Positions 43,621-52,809 of a DNA stretch of 64,000 nucleotides are shown here, one piece after another. Positions within the stretch are counted from its first letter, which is position 1. Each line of letters opens with the position of its first letter. Source of the stretch: Halobacillus salinus (GTDB taxonomy: Bacteria > Bacillota > Bacilli > Bacillales > Halobacillaceae); NCBI RefSeq assembly GCF_004684905.1, contig NZ_SRJC01000001.1, positions 1,901,001-1,965,000 on the forward strand. Direction: 5' to 3'. Under the pieces are notes generated by a model. The model saw only the letters and a list, made by a program, of their open reading frames with translations. It was not told the origin of the DNA and ran no database searches. The translations under genes and the position numbers were made by a program.

Positions 43621-45723
43621 TTACTCTTCATCTTCCAGAACACGATAAGCCATATCAAAAAACTTCATCTGGCTGTTTAACTTCTGAGTGTTATCTGGGA
43701 CCTCCACATAACGATAACTCCCGTCATTCTGCTGTTCTCGCGCCTTCACATTATCGCTTAACATGATGGACAGAATTCTTTGGAGACGGCTTTTCACCGA
43801 CGGCTCATGGATGGGGAACATAAGCTCCACGCGTTTTACCATATTACGAGTCATCATATCAGCAGATGATAAGAAAACACGATCATCTCCGTTATGGTGG
43901 AAGTAGTAGATACGACTGTGTTCTAAGAAGCGACCGACAATACTGCGAACCCGTATATTCTCACTAATTCCCTTAATTCCTGGACGTAAACAGCATATTC
44001 CACGAACGATGAGATCGATCTGTACGCCGGCTTGAGATGCCTCGTAAAGCTTCATTATTAAGTTTTTATCCGTTAATGAGTTCATTTTCGCGATAATACG
44101 ACCATTTCCATGCTGTTTGTGGAAACGGATTTCATTATTCATATAACGAATGAAATCATTACGAATATCGAATGGTGCCATTGATAAATGGTGATACTTC
44201 GGCTTCTCTGTGAATCCGCTCAAATAATTGAAGAAATCGGTAGCATCGATTCCGAATTTCCTGCGTGAGGTAATGATTCCCATATCCGTATAAAGGGAGG
44301 CAGTCTGGTCATTGTAATTCCCCGTACCGAGATGGACGAAGCGTTCGATCTTTTCTCGCTTCTTTCGGACAACGAGAGTGATTTTACTGTGCGTCTTCAG
44401 ATAAGTCATTCCATAAATAACGTGACAACCTGCTTTTTCTAGCTCTTTCGCCCACTGGACGTTATTTTCTTCATCAAAACGAGCCTTCAATTCTACAAGT
44501 ACCGTTACTTGTTTTCCGTTTTCAGCAGCACGTTTCAGAGAATCTATAATTGGTGAATCACCGCTTACACGATACAGCGTCTGCTTAATGGCGAGAACAT
44601 AAGGGTCATCAGCTGCATCAGATACGAAATCGACGACAGGCTCGAATGATTCATAGGGGTGGTGAAGGAACAAATCGCGGTTCGACGCAGCCTCGAATAT
44701 ATCCTCTTCTCCATCTAAATCCCTTGGTGGTTGTGGGATGAGCGTTTCGTATGTGAGGTGGTCTTTCAAGTCTCCAAGCTTTTTGTGGAACTTGAATAAG
44801 AAGGTTAAATCAAGTGGACCGTTTGTTATATAAAGATCTCCTTTATGAATTTCCAGCACTTTCAGAAGAAATTCAACGACTTGATCATCATATTTTCCAT
44901 TGCGGACCTCGAGACGAACGGCAGCACCCCATTTACGCTTTTTGAGTTCTTTCTCGATTTCTTTCAGTAAATCACGCGCACCTTCTTCGTGAATCGTCAT
45001 GTCTGCATTACGCGTAATGCGGAATTCCGTAATCGTCTTCACTTGATACCCTTTGAACAACTTGTAAATGAAATAACTTATAATCTCTTCTAGCAAGACA
45101 TATTGATGTTTGCTTTCATGATCCACAGATACAAACCGATCAAGAACGGCAGGAACTTGTACAATTGCTGTCTTCGTCTCATGATCTGTCGGGTCTAACG
45201 CATCCTGAATGACCACTGCTAAGTTGATGGATTTGTTCAATAGCATCGGAAAAGGACGGTACGCGTCCACCGCCATTGGTGTCAATACAGGGAAGATTTC
45301 TTCATCGAAGTACGATTCGAGGCGCAAGATCTCTTCTTTTGTCAGTTCATCCATAGATAAAAACGATATATCTTCCTTTACCAATTCAGGCTTCATCGCC
45401 TGAAAAGAATCATACTGTTTCCTTACCAGTTCATGATTGATTTCAGCAATTTTGGAAAGCTGCTGTTTCGGCGTTAACCCCGCCTTGTTCTCTGGTTTGT
45501 TAAAGCCAGCTTTCACCTGGTCTTTAAGTCCGGCTACACGGACCATGAAAAACTCATCCAAGTTCGATGAGCAGATAGCCAAAAATTTCAGACGTTCTAG
45601 TAAAGGGTTGTCCATATCAAGTGCTTCTTCTAACACCCGCTCATTAAACGCTAGCCAGCTTAACTCCCGGTTGTTATAAAATAACGGATTCGATAGCTCT
45701 TTTGTTTTCTCTTCTGTCGACAT
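43621..45723 (-). CDS. ppk: Polyphosphate kinase (PPK1)
   Basis: Reversible ATP-dependent synthesis of inorganic polyphosphate, 700 residues, normal PPK1 length. The N-domain begins NRELSWLAFNERVLEEA, a family signature. The phospholipase-D-like C-domains carry the autophosphorylated histidine in TYLKTHSKITLVVRKK and FVHLGTGNYND. It lies 120 bases after ppx, so synthesis and breakdown enzymes are probably one operon. Confidence 0.96.
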   Translation of the reverse strand: MSTEEKTKELSNPLFYNNRELSWLAFNERVLEEALDMDNPLLERLKFLAICSSNLDEFFMVRVAGLKDQVKAGFNKPENKAGLTPKQQLSKIAEINHELVRKQYDSFQAMKPELVKEDISFLSMDELTKEEILRLESYFDEEIFPVLTPMAVDAYRPFPMLLNKSINLAVVIQDALDPTDHETKTAIVQVPAVLDRFVSVDHESKHQYVLLEEIISYFIYKLFKGYQVKTITEFRITRNADMTIHEEGARDLLKEIEKELKKRKWGAAVRLEVRNGKYDDQVVEFLLKVLEIHKGDLYITNGPLDLTFLFKFHKKLGDLKDHLTYETLIPQPPRDLDGEEDIFEAASNRDLFLHHPYESFEPVVDFVSDAADDPYVLAIKQTLYRVSGDSPIIDSLKRAAENGKQVTVLVELKARFDEENNVQWAKELEKAGCHVIYGMTYLKTHSKITLVVRKKREKIERFVHLGTGNYNDQTASLYTDMGIITSRRKFGIDATDFFNYLSGFTEKPKYHHLSMAPFDIRNDFIRYMNNEIRFHKQHGNGRIIAKMNSLTDKNLIMKLYEASQAGVQIDLIVRGICCLRPGIKGISENIRVRSIVGRFLEHSRIYYFHHNGDDRVFLSSADMMTRNMVKRVELMFPIHEPSVKSRLQRILSIMLSDNVKAREQQNDGSYRYVEVPDNTQKLNSQMKFFDMAYRVLEDEE

Positions 45724-45843
45724 AGTTCAACACCCTTCACAAAGTATTCACATGCCTAACATAGTACAGCAGTATAACCTCACTATTAGGGGCGTATTAA
45801 TTTTTTGTAAATCTTTTATAAAAGTTCGGATCTACAAACCCAC

Positions 45844-47376
45844 TTACTTCGATTCCACAAAAGATAGTTCGATATTCCTTTTTAGTGATTTTTCTAAATG
45901 CTTTTTCTGCTTTTCTGTCTGGTACTCCTCAGGCATCCATTCTCCACTGCAGTAAAGAGTAATATGAAGATCTTTACCATGACTCGCAAGATGGAGGTCC
46001 TGCACAGTGCTTCGACGCGTGCTGTCCAAACTGTAACAGAACTTCAACAATGCACCGAGTAGACGGAGTTTCTTTCTCTCTTCTTTCAGGAACCACTTCT
46101 TGTATGGCTGCAAGAATTGTTTGAACACGGTCTTGTTCTTAAAGGAGGCAAGAAGCGCCAACCGTAAGCGTTCCATGTGCATCAATCCGTCGATCGTGCG
46201 GTTCGCCAATAGGTAGAATGTGTGCTGATAACTCGCCTCACTATCAATATAATCTCCTAAATTGTAGACATAACTCGCCCTTTTCACCTCAGTCCAGTCT
46301 TCCTTTCTGAGCGAACCAAGGCCTTTTTCGTGAAGTTGATGGAATAGTTGATGGGCCAGGTGCTGGACGTGGTTGATCTGTTTCATATTCAAGTCGTAGT
46401 CGCTGACGAGCTCATGGATGCTTTCTTCTAATACATCTGGAAATAGGGAGGTGCCCATATCCTTGGTGAGCTGTTCATAAAAAACCCCGTCCCGCAATCC
46501 TTTGCGGCTTAATATGAACCCGTTGGCTTGAATGGTATCGTACAAAGAATGGAACACTTCCGTAGCCGGAAGGATGATATCGGCCCGGTCCTTGGACAGA
46601 CCTTCCACTTTTTGCAGCTTTTTCATCGGAAGGGTGAACAAGTAGTTTTTAATAAAAGAAAGATCGCTATCCTTCATCTTATATTGGTGCAGTCCAGCAA
46701 GCGGGTATTCTTTCAAGTTTTGATCGACTTGCACTAGGTTACGCGCACCTCCACCAATACCGATCAGTGGGACGTTTTTCTTCTTCAACCATGGGAGTGT
46801 CTTGAACTCATCCATCAAGAAGCGGCGCAACTTGTAGAATTCCTCTTCTGTAGGCAAATCTTTCTTGAAGAAGTCTTGTTTCAAGGTAAGAGCTCCGAAT
46901 GGAAAGCTGTGCGAATTGATGAGTTTACGGTCCTTGAAATATGTAACTTCCGTGCTTCCTCCACCAATATCCACCGTAACGCCTTCCTGAACAGAGGTGG
47001 AGTTGGCAACTGCCAAGTAACCATAGTATGCCTCTTCATGTTCGGATAAGATACGCATATCAAAACCGGTCTCCTCGGAGACGGCATGAATGATTTGTTC
47101 CTTGTTATCAGCTTGACGAATTGTCGCCGTCGCTACACAGACCAATTCATCTAAATCATAGGAAAAAGCAACCTCTTTGAAGCTGCTCAAAGTAGTTAAT
47201 AGCACACGGAATCCTTCATCCGAAAGGTTTCCGTCCTCCGACAGGTGATTTCTTAGCCTAGCTACTGCTTTCACATTCTCGACTTCGCGTAAACGTCCGC
47301 TTTTGTCTTTTAAATAGATGACTAAGCGCATGGTGTTTGAGCCGACATCTATAATTGCATAATAGTTTCTAGCCAT
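45844..47376 (-). CDS. ppx: Exopolyphosphatase (Ppx/GppA)
   Basis: Ppx/GppA phosphatase of 510 residues that releases phosphate from polyphosphate or pppGpp. The actin-like ATPase fold shows AIIDVGSNTMRLVIY at the start and VDIGGGSTEVTYF in the middle; the C-terminal HD-like domain is present. It precedes ppk, so both genes are likely expressed together. No separate terminator lies between them. Confidence 0.93.
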   Translation of the reverse strand: MARNYYAIIDVGSNTMRLVIYLKDKSGRLREVENVKAVARLRNHLSEDGNLSDEGFRVLLTTLSSFKEVAFSYDLDELVCVATATIRQADNKEQIIHAVSEETGFDMRILSEHEEAYYGYLAVANSTSVQEGVTVDIGGGSTEVTYFKDRKLINSHSFPFGALTLKQDFFKKDLPTEEEFYKLRRFLMDEFKTLPWLKKKNVPLIGIGGGARNLVQVDQNLKEYPLAGLHQYKMKDSDLSFIKNYLFTLPMKKLQKVEGLSKDRADIILPATEVFHSLYDTIQANGFILSRKGLRDGVFYEQLTKDMGTSLFPDVLEESIHELVSDYDLNMKQINHVQHLAHQLFHQLHEKGLGSLRKEDWTEVKRASYVYNLGDYIDSEASYQHTFYLLANRTIDGLMHMERLRLALLASFKNKTVFKQFLQPYKKWFLKEERKKLRLLGALLKFCYSLDSTRRSTVQDLHLASHGKDLHITLYCSGEWMPEEYQTEKQKKHLEKSLKRNIELSFVESK

Positions 47377-47412
47377 CGTCTCACCTTCATTTCATTTTTT
47401 TGCTATTATAAC

Positions 47413-47454
47413 ACAAAATCCCCGCTCTCTCGGAAAGAGAAAGCAGGGATTTTC
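47413..47454 (-). terminator. Terminator after prkA
   Basis: The imperfect stem AAAATCCC-GCT / AGC-GGGATTTT with a loop of about 15 bases and a T tail follows the prkA stop. Confidence 0.72.
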
Positions 47455-47464
47455 ATTTGATTTA

Positions 47465-49360
47465 TTAACGATTCAGAAGACTTCCGACATATTTCAAAAG
47501 GTCATTAGCTGAGCTTGAGTTGTACCCGTGTTCATCAACAAGGGTTGCCACCACTTCGTTGATTTTCTTCAGTTGCTGCTCATCCGGTGTCTTCGTGGAC
47601 GTTGTAATCTTCACAACATCCTTCAAATCAGCGAAAAGCTTCTTCTGAATGGCTTCACGAAGACGCTCGTGAGACTGATAATCGAATTTCTTCCCTTTTC
47701 TAGCATAAGCGGAGATTCGGATTAGAATCTCTTCACGAAATGCTTTCTTCGCATTCTCCGATACGCCGATCTGCTCTTCGATGGACCGCATCAAGCGCTC
47801 ATCCGGATTCAACTCTTCTCCTGTTAACGGATCACGTAATTTTGCTTTGTTACAGTAGGCTTCCACGTTATCCAGGTAATTGTCCATTAGCGTGACAGCT
47901 GATTCTTCATAGGAATATACGAAGGCCTTCTGAACTTCTTTCTTAGCGATCTCATCATACTCTTTCCGTGCTAGTGAAATGAAATCCAAGTATCGCTCTT
48001 GGTCTTCTTTCGAAATGGAAGCGTGACTACTGAGACCATCTTTCAATGAACGCAACACATCCAGAGCGCTTATCGACGTCAATTCTTTCTTAATGATCGT
48101 AGAGGAAATACGGTTGATTACATAACGCGGATCGATACCGCTCATGCCTTCATCCGAATGTTCTTTCTTCAACTCTTCCACGTCTACATCGCTGAACCCT
48201 TCCAGAATCTCCCCATCGTATAGCCTCATTTTCTTCAATACATCAATAGAGGCTTTCTTGGATTCTTTCAGACGAGTCAAAATCGTGAACATGGCAGCTA
48301 CTTTCAACGTGTGCGGCGCAATATGAACATCTCTGATATCACTTTCACGAATCATTTTCTCGTAAATGCGCTCTTCCTGACTCACTTTCAAATTGTACGG
48401 CACAGGCATTACGATCATACGAGAATGTAGGGCTTCGTTCTTCTTATTGGCGATGAATGATTTGTATTCTGCTTCGTTCGTGTGAGCAATAATTAACTCA
48501 TCTGCACTGATTAACGCGAAACGGCCAGCTTTGAAGTTTCCTTCCTGTGTAAGAGACAAGAGGTGCCACAGGAATTTCTCGTCACACTTCAACATCTCTT
48601 GGAACTCCATAACCCCTCGGTTCGCTTTGTTTAATTCCCCGTCAAACCGGTAGGCACGTGGATCGGATTCTGATCCATACTGAGCGATTGTCGAGAAGTC
48701 AATGGAGCCAGTCAAGTCTGCAATGTCCTGTGATTTAGGGTCAGAAGGACTGAACGTTCCGATGCCTGTACGTTTATCCTCTGAGAAGAAAATACGCTCG
48801 ACAAGTACGTCCTCTATTCTACCGTCGTATTCCTTTTCCACTCTCATCGTATTGAGCGGTGACAAGCTACCTTCTACCCGAATACCATAATCATCCTGGA
48901 ACTCTTTTCGTAAGTGCTGAGGAATCAGGTGAAGCGGATCCTCATGCATCGGACACCCTTTGATGGCAAAGACTGCTCCCTCATCTGTATGAGAATATCG
49001 CTCTAAGCCTCGTTTCAGTAAATTAACAAGTGTCGATTTACCACCACTTACCGGCCCCATTAATAGTAGAATACGTTTTCTGACATCCAGCCTTCTTGCA
49101 GCCGGATGGAAATACTCTTCTACCAGTTTCTCCATCGCTTCATCTAATCCGTAAATATCCTCATCAAAGAACTTAAACTTCTTATGATCATGATCTTCTT
49201 CGACTCCCGCACTCTTGATCATATTATATACACGGGAATGTGCCGATTGTGCTAGATATGGACGTTCTCTCAAAAGCTCTAGATACTCGGAGAATGTGCC
49301 TTCCCATTTCAGTTCTTCTTCTTTTTCTCGGTGGTCTTGTATTTTACGTAAAATGTCCAC
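47465..49360 (-). CDS. prkA: PrkA serine protein kinase / AAA+ protein
   Basis: PrkA family, 631 residues, identical in length to B. subtilis PrkA. The AAA domain begins near residue 70; Walker A GPVSGGKST is at 102-110. The C-terminal kinase-like region is present. In B. subtilis it acts early in sporulation and in some reports as an AAA+ Lon-like protease. The start is GTG after GGGGGAGG. A CATAGGAT element about 40 bases upstream hints at sigma-E but is weak. Its common partner yhbH lies 9.6 kb away on the same strand. Confidence 0.95.
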   Translation of the reverse strand: MDILRKIQDHREKEEELKWEGTFSEYLELLRERPYLAQSAHSRVYNMIKSAGVEEDHDHKKFKFFDEDIYGLDEAMEKLVEEYFHPAARRLDVRKRILLLMGPVSGGKSTLVNLLKRGLERYSHTDEGAVFAIKGCPMHEDPLHLIPQHLRKEFQDDYGIRVEGSLSPLNTMRVEKEYDGRIEDVLVERIFFSEDKRTGIGTFSPSDPKSQDIADLTGSIDFSTIAQYGSESDPRAYRFDGELNKANRGVMEFQEMLKCDEKFLWHLLSLTQEGNFKAGRFALISADELIIAHTNEAEYKSFIANKKNEALHSRMIVMPVPYNLKVSQEERIYEKMIRESDIRDVHIAPHTLKVAAMFTILTRLKESKKASIDVLKKMRLYDGEILEGFSDVDVEELKKEHSDEGMSGIDPRYVINRISSTIIKKELTSISALDVLRSLKDGLSSHASISKEDQERYLDFISLARKEYDEIAKKEVQKAFVYSYEESAVTLMDNYLDNVEAYCNKAKLRDPLTGEELNPDERLMRSIEEQIGVSENAKKAFREEILIRISAYARKGKKFDYQSHERLREAIQKKLFADLKDVVKITTSTKTPDEQQLKKINEVVATLVDEHGYNSSSANDLLKYVGSLLNR

Positions 49361-49474
49361 TTCGCGAGACCTCCCCCGTCCTAATAGACGAAATTTAATA
49401 TATCCTATGCCCTCTCGCGGGAAAACATGTGTAGTTTACGTGTACGAAGACCCTTTAATTTGTCCAAACCCTTA

Positions 49475-49648
49475 TCAGGGCTCGTCCCTCCCTTGTTGAT
49501 ACTTTTTTCTCTCAGCCAAGGCCATCACTAGAAAAACGATAAAGAGAATAATATTCAATAAACGGAAATCTTCGTAGAAAAAAGCAAGAATAGCCCAAAT
49601 GACTGCACTTCCGAAGAAAAACAGACTAGATAATAGGGTTTGGTTCAT
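49475..49648 (-). CDS. Small two-helix membrane protein, 57 aa
   Basis: Unrecognised. The frame begins MNQTLLSSLFFFGSAVIWAI, has two membrane segments (about 7-24 and 30-44) separated by YEDFR, and ends in a charged tail RKKYQQGRDEP. ATG follows a strong ribosome site (GGGAGGAGAGACACT). It lies 114 bases upstream of prkA in the same direction. Two cre-like sites lie further upstream (49682-49729). Strong start context and clean hydrophobic pattern make a real gene likely. Confidence 0.72.
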   Translation of the reverse strand: MNQTLLSSLFFFGSAVIWAILAFFYEDFRLLNIILFIVFLVMALAERKKYQQGRDEP

Positions 49649-49715
49649 AGTGTCTCTCCTCCCACTATTCCTTTATGACTATTATAAACGTTTTAGAATC
49701 ATAACAGCAAAGCAA

Positions 49716-49729
49716 TGAAAGCGTTTAAA
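49716..49729. promoter_or_regulatory. Putative cre site
   Basis: TGAAAGCGTTTAAA differs at one defined position from the CcpA cre consensus. A weaker relative (TATAAACGTTTTAG) lies near 49684. It sits between the small membrane protein (minus) and lipM (plus), so its target is open. Confidence 0.45.
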
Positions 49730-49767
49730 CCCCTGCTGTTGTGGTACAGGAAGAGCATTAGCATTTT

Positions 49768-49796
49768 TTGACACGCCATTCCACCCTTGTTAGAAT
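49768..49796 (+). promoter_or_regulatory. Sigma-A promoter of lipM-lipA
   Basis: TTGACA (49768-49773) and TAGAAT (49791-49796) are 17 bases apart; the start codon lies 55 bases downstream. Confidence 0.78.
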
Positions 49797-49850
49797 TGTC
49801 TAGAACATTTTATTCCAATAAAGTACAAAACACAGAAAGAAGGACTGCAG

Positions 49851-50666
49851 ATGGAAACATGGTACTACGTGGATTCCGGACATCGCACGCCAGCAATCAA
49901 CATGGCATTGGACGAAGCCTTGATGAATTGGCACCGCGAAGGAAAGATTCCACCCGTGCTCCGATTCTACGGATGGGAACCGGCCGGTTTATCTGTCGGG
50001 TACTTTCAAAAAGTAAAAGGGAAGATCGATTTAGAAGGAGTAAAACGCCACGGTTATGAATTAGTTCGCCGGCAAACGGGAGGACGAGCTGTTCTGCATG
50101 ATAAAGAACTGACATATAGTGTGATTGTTTCCGAAGATCACGAAGAGATGCCCGCTTCTGTAAAAGAAGCTTACCTCGTTCTATCTAAAGGCTTGTTGGA
50201 AGGGTTCCGTTCTCTACATATCCCAGCCGACTTCGCCGTGCCGGAAGGGAAACTCGAAACGAACGACTCTGCTGTCTGTTTCGAAGAGCCATCCTGGTAC
50301 GAATTAATAGTAGACGGAAAAAAAGCAGCCGGAAGTGCACAAACGCGTAAGAAAGGCATCATTCTCCAGCACGGCTCTATTCCAATTGATGTGGATGATG
50401 TGAAGCTTTTCGATATGTTCATCTACAAGAATGAACGGATTAAAGAACGTGCGAGAAGAGCATTCGGGGACAAAGCCGTTGCAATCAATCAAATCCTTGA
50501 GAACCCAGTTGATTTTGATACAACGAAGGAAGCCTTTAAACAAGGGTTCGAAAAGGGCCTGAACATCCATCTCGAACCATTTGAACTTTCCGAAGATCAA
50601 TGGAACGAAGTAGAACGTATTGCTGACACCCGTTATCGTACAGACGAATGGAATTTCTCTAGATAA
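49851..50666 (+). CDS. lipM: Octanoyltransferase LipM
   Basis: Moves octanoyl from acyl carrier protein to GcvH (or other lipoyl domains), the first step of lipoate synthesis in bacilli. Protein of 271 residues, close to B. subtilis LipM (278). The substrate-binding motif RRQTGGRAVLHDKELTYSV is near residues 73-91 and the acyl-accepting Cys143 lies in AVCFEEPSWYELIVDGKK. The AAAGAAGG ribosome site fixes the start. lipA follows after 18 bases, so octanoyl transfer and sulfur insertion are encoded together, feeding OdhB and other lipoyl domains. Confidence 0.95.
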   Translation: METWYYVDSGHRTPAINMALDEALMNWHREGKIPPVLRFYGWEPAGLSVGYFQKVKGKIDLEGVKRHGYELVRRQTGGRAVLHDKELTYSVIVSEDHEEMPASVKEAYLVLSKGLLEGFRSLHIPADFAVPEGKLETNDSAVCFEEPSWYELIVDGKKAAGSAQTRKKGIILQHGSIPIDVDDVKLFDMFIYKNERIKERARRAFGDKAVAINQILENPVDFDTTKEAFKQGFEKGLNIHLEPFELSEDQWNEVERIADTRYRTDEWNFSR

Positions 50667-50684
50667 TAAAGGAGTGGAATAAAC

Positions 50685-51629
50685 ATGCCTAAAAACGAAG
50701 AGTACATAAGAAAACCCGATTGGCTAAAGATTAAAATTAATACAAACAAGTCTTATACAGGGCTTAAGAAACTGATGCGAGAAAAGAAACTGAACACAGT
50801 ATGCGAAGAAGCACGCTGCCCGAATATCCACGAATGTTGGAGTGAAAGAAAAACTGCTACATTCATGATTCTAGGCGATACGTGTACGCGTGGATGTCGT
50901 TTCTGCGCTGTGAAGACAGGTCTTCCTAACGAGCTTGATTGGGGCGAGCCAGAGCGAGTTGCAGACTCTGTAGAAATTATGGGACTGAAGCACGTCGTTG
51001 TCACAGCTGTCGCAAGAGATGACTTGAATGATGGAGGTGCCGCTGTTTTCGCTGAAACAGTCAAAGCAATCCGTCGCCGCGTTCCAGGTTGTACGGTGGA
51101 GATCCTTCCTTCTGATATGAAAGGGGACTACGAAAGCCTTCATACGTTAATGGCTGGAGAACCTGATATCTTCAACCACAACATTGAAACGGTCCGTCGT
51201 TTGACGAAGAAAGTCCGTGCACGCGCTATGTATGACCGTTCGCTTGAACTACTTCGTCGAGTGAAAGAAATCCGTCCGAACACACCTACGAAATCAAGTA
51301 TCATGGTAGGATTAGGAGAAACGAAAGAAGAAATCGTCGAAGCTATGGATGACCTCCTTGCTCACAACGTAGATATCATGACAATCGGTCAATATCTGCA
51401 GCCGACGAAGAAACACTTGAATGTGGAACGATACTATCATCCTGATGAATTTGAAGAATTGAAACAAATCGCATTAGAAAAAGGGTTCAAACACTGCGAA
51501 GCGGGTCCAATGGTACGCTCTTCGTACCACGCAGACGAACAAGTTAATGCGACTTCTGCCCAGCGTCGTATCAAATACATGAAGGGCTACGAATCACAAG
51601 GGGAAACATTGGATAAAACGAACTTCTAA
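50685..51629 (+). CDS. lipA: Lipoyl synthase LipA
   Basis: Radical-SAM enzyme that inserts two sulfurs into the octanoyl chain, 314 residues. The auxiliary cluster cysteines are Cys40, Cys45 and Cys51; the radical-SAM cluster is Cys67-x3-Cys71-x2-Cys74 (CTRGCRFC). The C-terminal RSSYHADE serine motif is present. AAAGGAGTGG precedes the ATG. It is second gene of the lipM-lipA unit. Confidence 0.97.
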   Translation: MPKNEEYIRKPDWLKIKINTNKSYTGLKKLMREKKLNTVCEEARCPNIHECWSERKTATFMILGDTCTRGCRFCAVKTGLPNELDWGEPERVADSVEIMGLKHVVVTAVARDDLNDGGAAVFAETVKAIRRRVPGCTVEILPSDMKGDYESLHTLMAGEPDIFNHNIETVRRLTKKVRARAMYDRSLELLRRVKEIRPNTPTKSSIMVGLGETKEEIVEAMDDLLAHNVDIMTIGQYLQPTKKHLNVERYYHPDEFEELKQIALEKGFKHCEAGPMVRSSYHADEQVNATSAQRRIKYMKGYESQGETLDKTNF

Positions 51630-51634
51630 TTAGT

Positions 51635-51665
51635 AAAGGGAGCTTCCTAAGGAAGCTCCCTTTTT
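51635..51665. terminator. Terminator between lipA and a lipoprotein gene
   Basis: A perfect 13-bp stem (AAAGGGAGCTTCC and complement) with a T run on the plus strand ends lipA and can also stop the converging gene. Confidence 0.93.
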
Positions 51666-51677
51666 GTTTATTCATGG

Positions 51678-52109
51678 TTATTGCACTTTTACGTAGACAG
51701 TCCCGTGCAAAGTTCCATTAATGAAAGCATCAAGCTTCCACATGCCTTGTTCCGGAAATGACATCATGGAAGGTGTATGAGCATCCGCACCGTTGTTTGG
51801 TCCCCCTAATGGTACCCCGGATAACATTTCTTTCTCCTGACCAGATTCATGAATTGCCGTAACCTTCAGATCACCACTCACTTCTTGCCCCCAGAAATGC
51901 CACATATACTTCTGCTTTTGATCTGTTTGAAACGGGCCAGCTGTGATGAATCCAAGCTGATCTTCTTCGCCGATCATTTCGTAAGTTCCGGAAGTGAATA
52001 CTTCGCTTTCCGTCCAGTTCTCCGTTACTACTTCTTGTTCCTCTTCTAAATTGCATCCAGAAAGAACGACAGCTACGAAGACTATCAGGCTAGCTGTTTT
52101 TTTCCACAT
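51678..52109 (-). CDS. Lipoprotein with beta-rich domain, unknown
   Basis: Secreted lipoprotein of 143 residues from ATG 52109 (a TTG one codon upstream is also possible). The signal ends in VVLSGC; the lipidated Cys leads an acidic spacer. The mature domain is beta-rich, with conserved-looking PSMMSFPEQGMWKLDAFING near its end, reminiscent of DUF4871-type bacillary lipoproteins. Function is not known. Confidence 0.75.
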   Translation of the reverse strand: MWKKTASLIVFVAVVLSGCNLEEEQEVVTENWTESEVFTSGTYEMIGEEDQLGFITAGPFQTDQKQKYMWHFWGQEVSGDLKVTAIHESGQEKEMLSGVPLGGPNNGADAHTPSMMSFPEQGMWKLDAFINGTLHGTVYVKVQ

Positions 52110-52176
52110 CAAAAAACACCACTCCTCTTTAAATCCGGTTGGGTGTTTTCATCTTATCATACTTTAAGGGAATAAA

Positions 52177-52215
52177 AGGAAAAGACCCTGAAGCCTACTA
52201 CTCGCTTCAGGGTCA
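52177..52215 (-). terminator. Terminator after the Gly/Tyr-rich protein gene
   Basis: A perfect 11-bp stem (GACCCTGAAGC and complement) with TTTT on the minus strand follows the stop at 52225. Confidence 0.85.
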
Positions 52216-52224
52216 TAACACATT

Positions 52225-52479
52225 TTACCAGAATCCGCCGTATGGAGGACGACCGTAAAACCCTCCACCACCATAAAAGCCGCCTCCTCCGTAATAAGGA
52301 GGTCGGTAGTAAGGGGGACGAGGACCGTAGAACCCACCACCATATAGACCTGGGGCAATCGCTCCGCCTAAGAATCCACCAAGCAATCCGCCAGCAAAAG
52401 GACCAAAAAAGAAACGTTCGTCTCCATCACGGAAGTTCTGATGGATCGGATACGGCTGTTGATATGGGTACTGATTCAT
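52225..52479 (-). CDS. Gly/Tyr/Pro-rich small protein, spore-coat-like
   Basis: Low-complexity protein of 84 residues. It opens with MNQYPYQQPYPIHQN, has a Gly/Leu-rich middle (GGLLGGFLGGAIAPG) and ends in repeats of YGGGGFYG and RPPYY. Composition resembles bacillary coat or surface proteins, but this is only composition. GGAGGAAAAAAAGA precedes the ATG. The other frame on the same strand also stays open but has no ribosome site. Confidence 0.7.
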   Translation of the reverse strand: MNQYPYQQPYPIHQNFRDGDERFFFGPFAGGLLGGFLGGAIAPGLYGGGFYGPRPPYYRPPYYGGGGFYGGGGFYGRPPYGGFW

Positions 52480-52597
52480 TCTTTTTTTCCTCCACTTCTT
52501 AACTTAGTTATTCACCTACTCTTCAACCTATGTATTCGCCCTCTTATATGTATGGGCTGGTGTCTTCTAACAAAGGATAAATTTAGTTGGGCAAAGA

Positions 52598-52626
52598 TTC
52601 ACATCACTTAAGAAATAAGGTATAAT
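52598..52626 (+). promoter_or_regulatory. Sigma-A promoter of the 31-aa membrane peptide gene
   Basis: TTCACA (52598-52603) and TATAAT (52621-52626) are 17 bases apart, 45 bases before the start codon. Confidence 0.75.
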
Positions 52627-52670
52627 GAAAACAGTTACACTTGGCTGGTATTAAAGGAGGATATACTTAG

Positions 52671-52766
52671 ATGAAATTAACTCTGATTATCATTGTATGT
52701 ATCGCATACTTATCCGCTATTTTCTCTGCAGGGTATGACATTAAAGGTGGACAACCTAAAAAATAA
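52671..52766 (+). CDS. 31-residue single-span membrane peptide
   Basis: Not recognised. The product MKLTLIIIVCIAYLSAIFSA... has one membrane helix and a short polar tail GYDIKGGQPKK. It has its own promoter (52598-52626), ribosome site AAAGGAGG ten bases before ATG, and a strong terminator 11 bases after the stop. This is a complete, isolated small gene, so it is very likely expressed. Small single-span peptides often modulate a membrane partner; none is evident here. Confidence 0.78.
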   Translation: MKLTLIIIVCIAYLSAIFSAGYDIKGGQPKK

Positions 52767-52776
52767 TTCCCGCATA

Positions 52777-52809
52777 TAAAAAAACGCATCCTCTTGGATG
52801 CGTTTTTTT
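52777..52809. terminator. Bidirectional terminator
   Basis: The perfect stem ACGCATCC / GGATGCGT is flanked by A and T runs and ends the 31-aa gene and the converging trmL gene. Confidence 0.92.

Noticed and set aside
52164..52358. Alternative minus-strand frame overlapping the Gly/Tyr-rich gene
   Set aside because: No ribosome site, runs through the terminator, and the other frame has a strong start and spacer.
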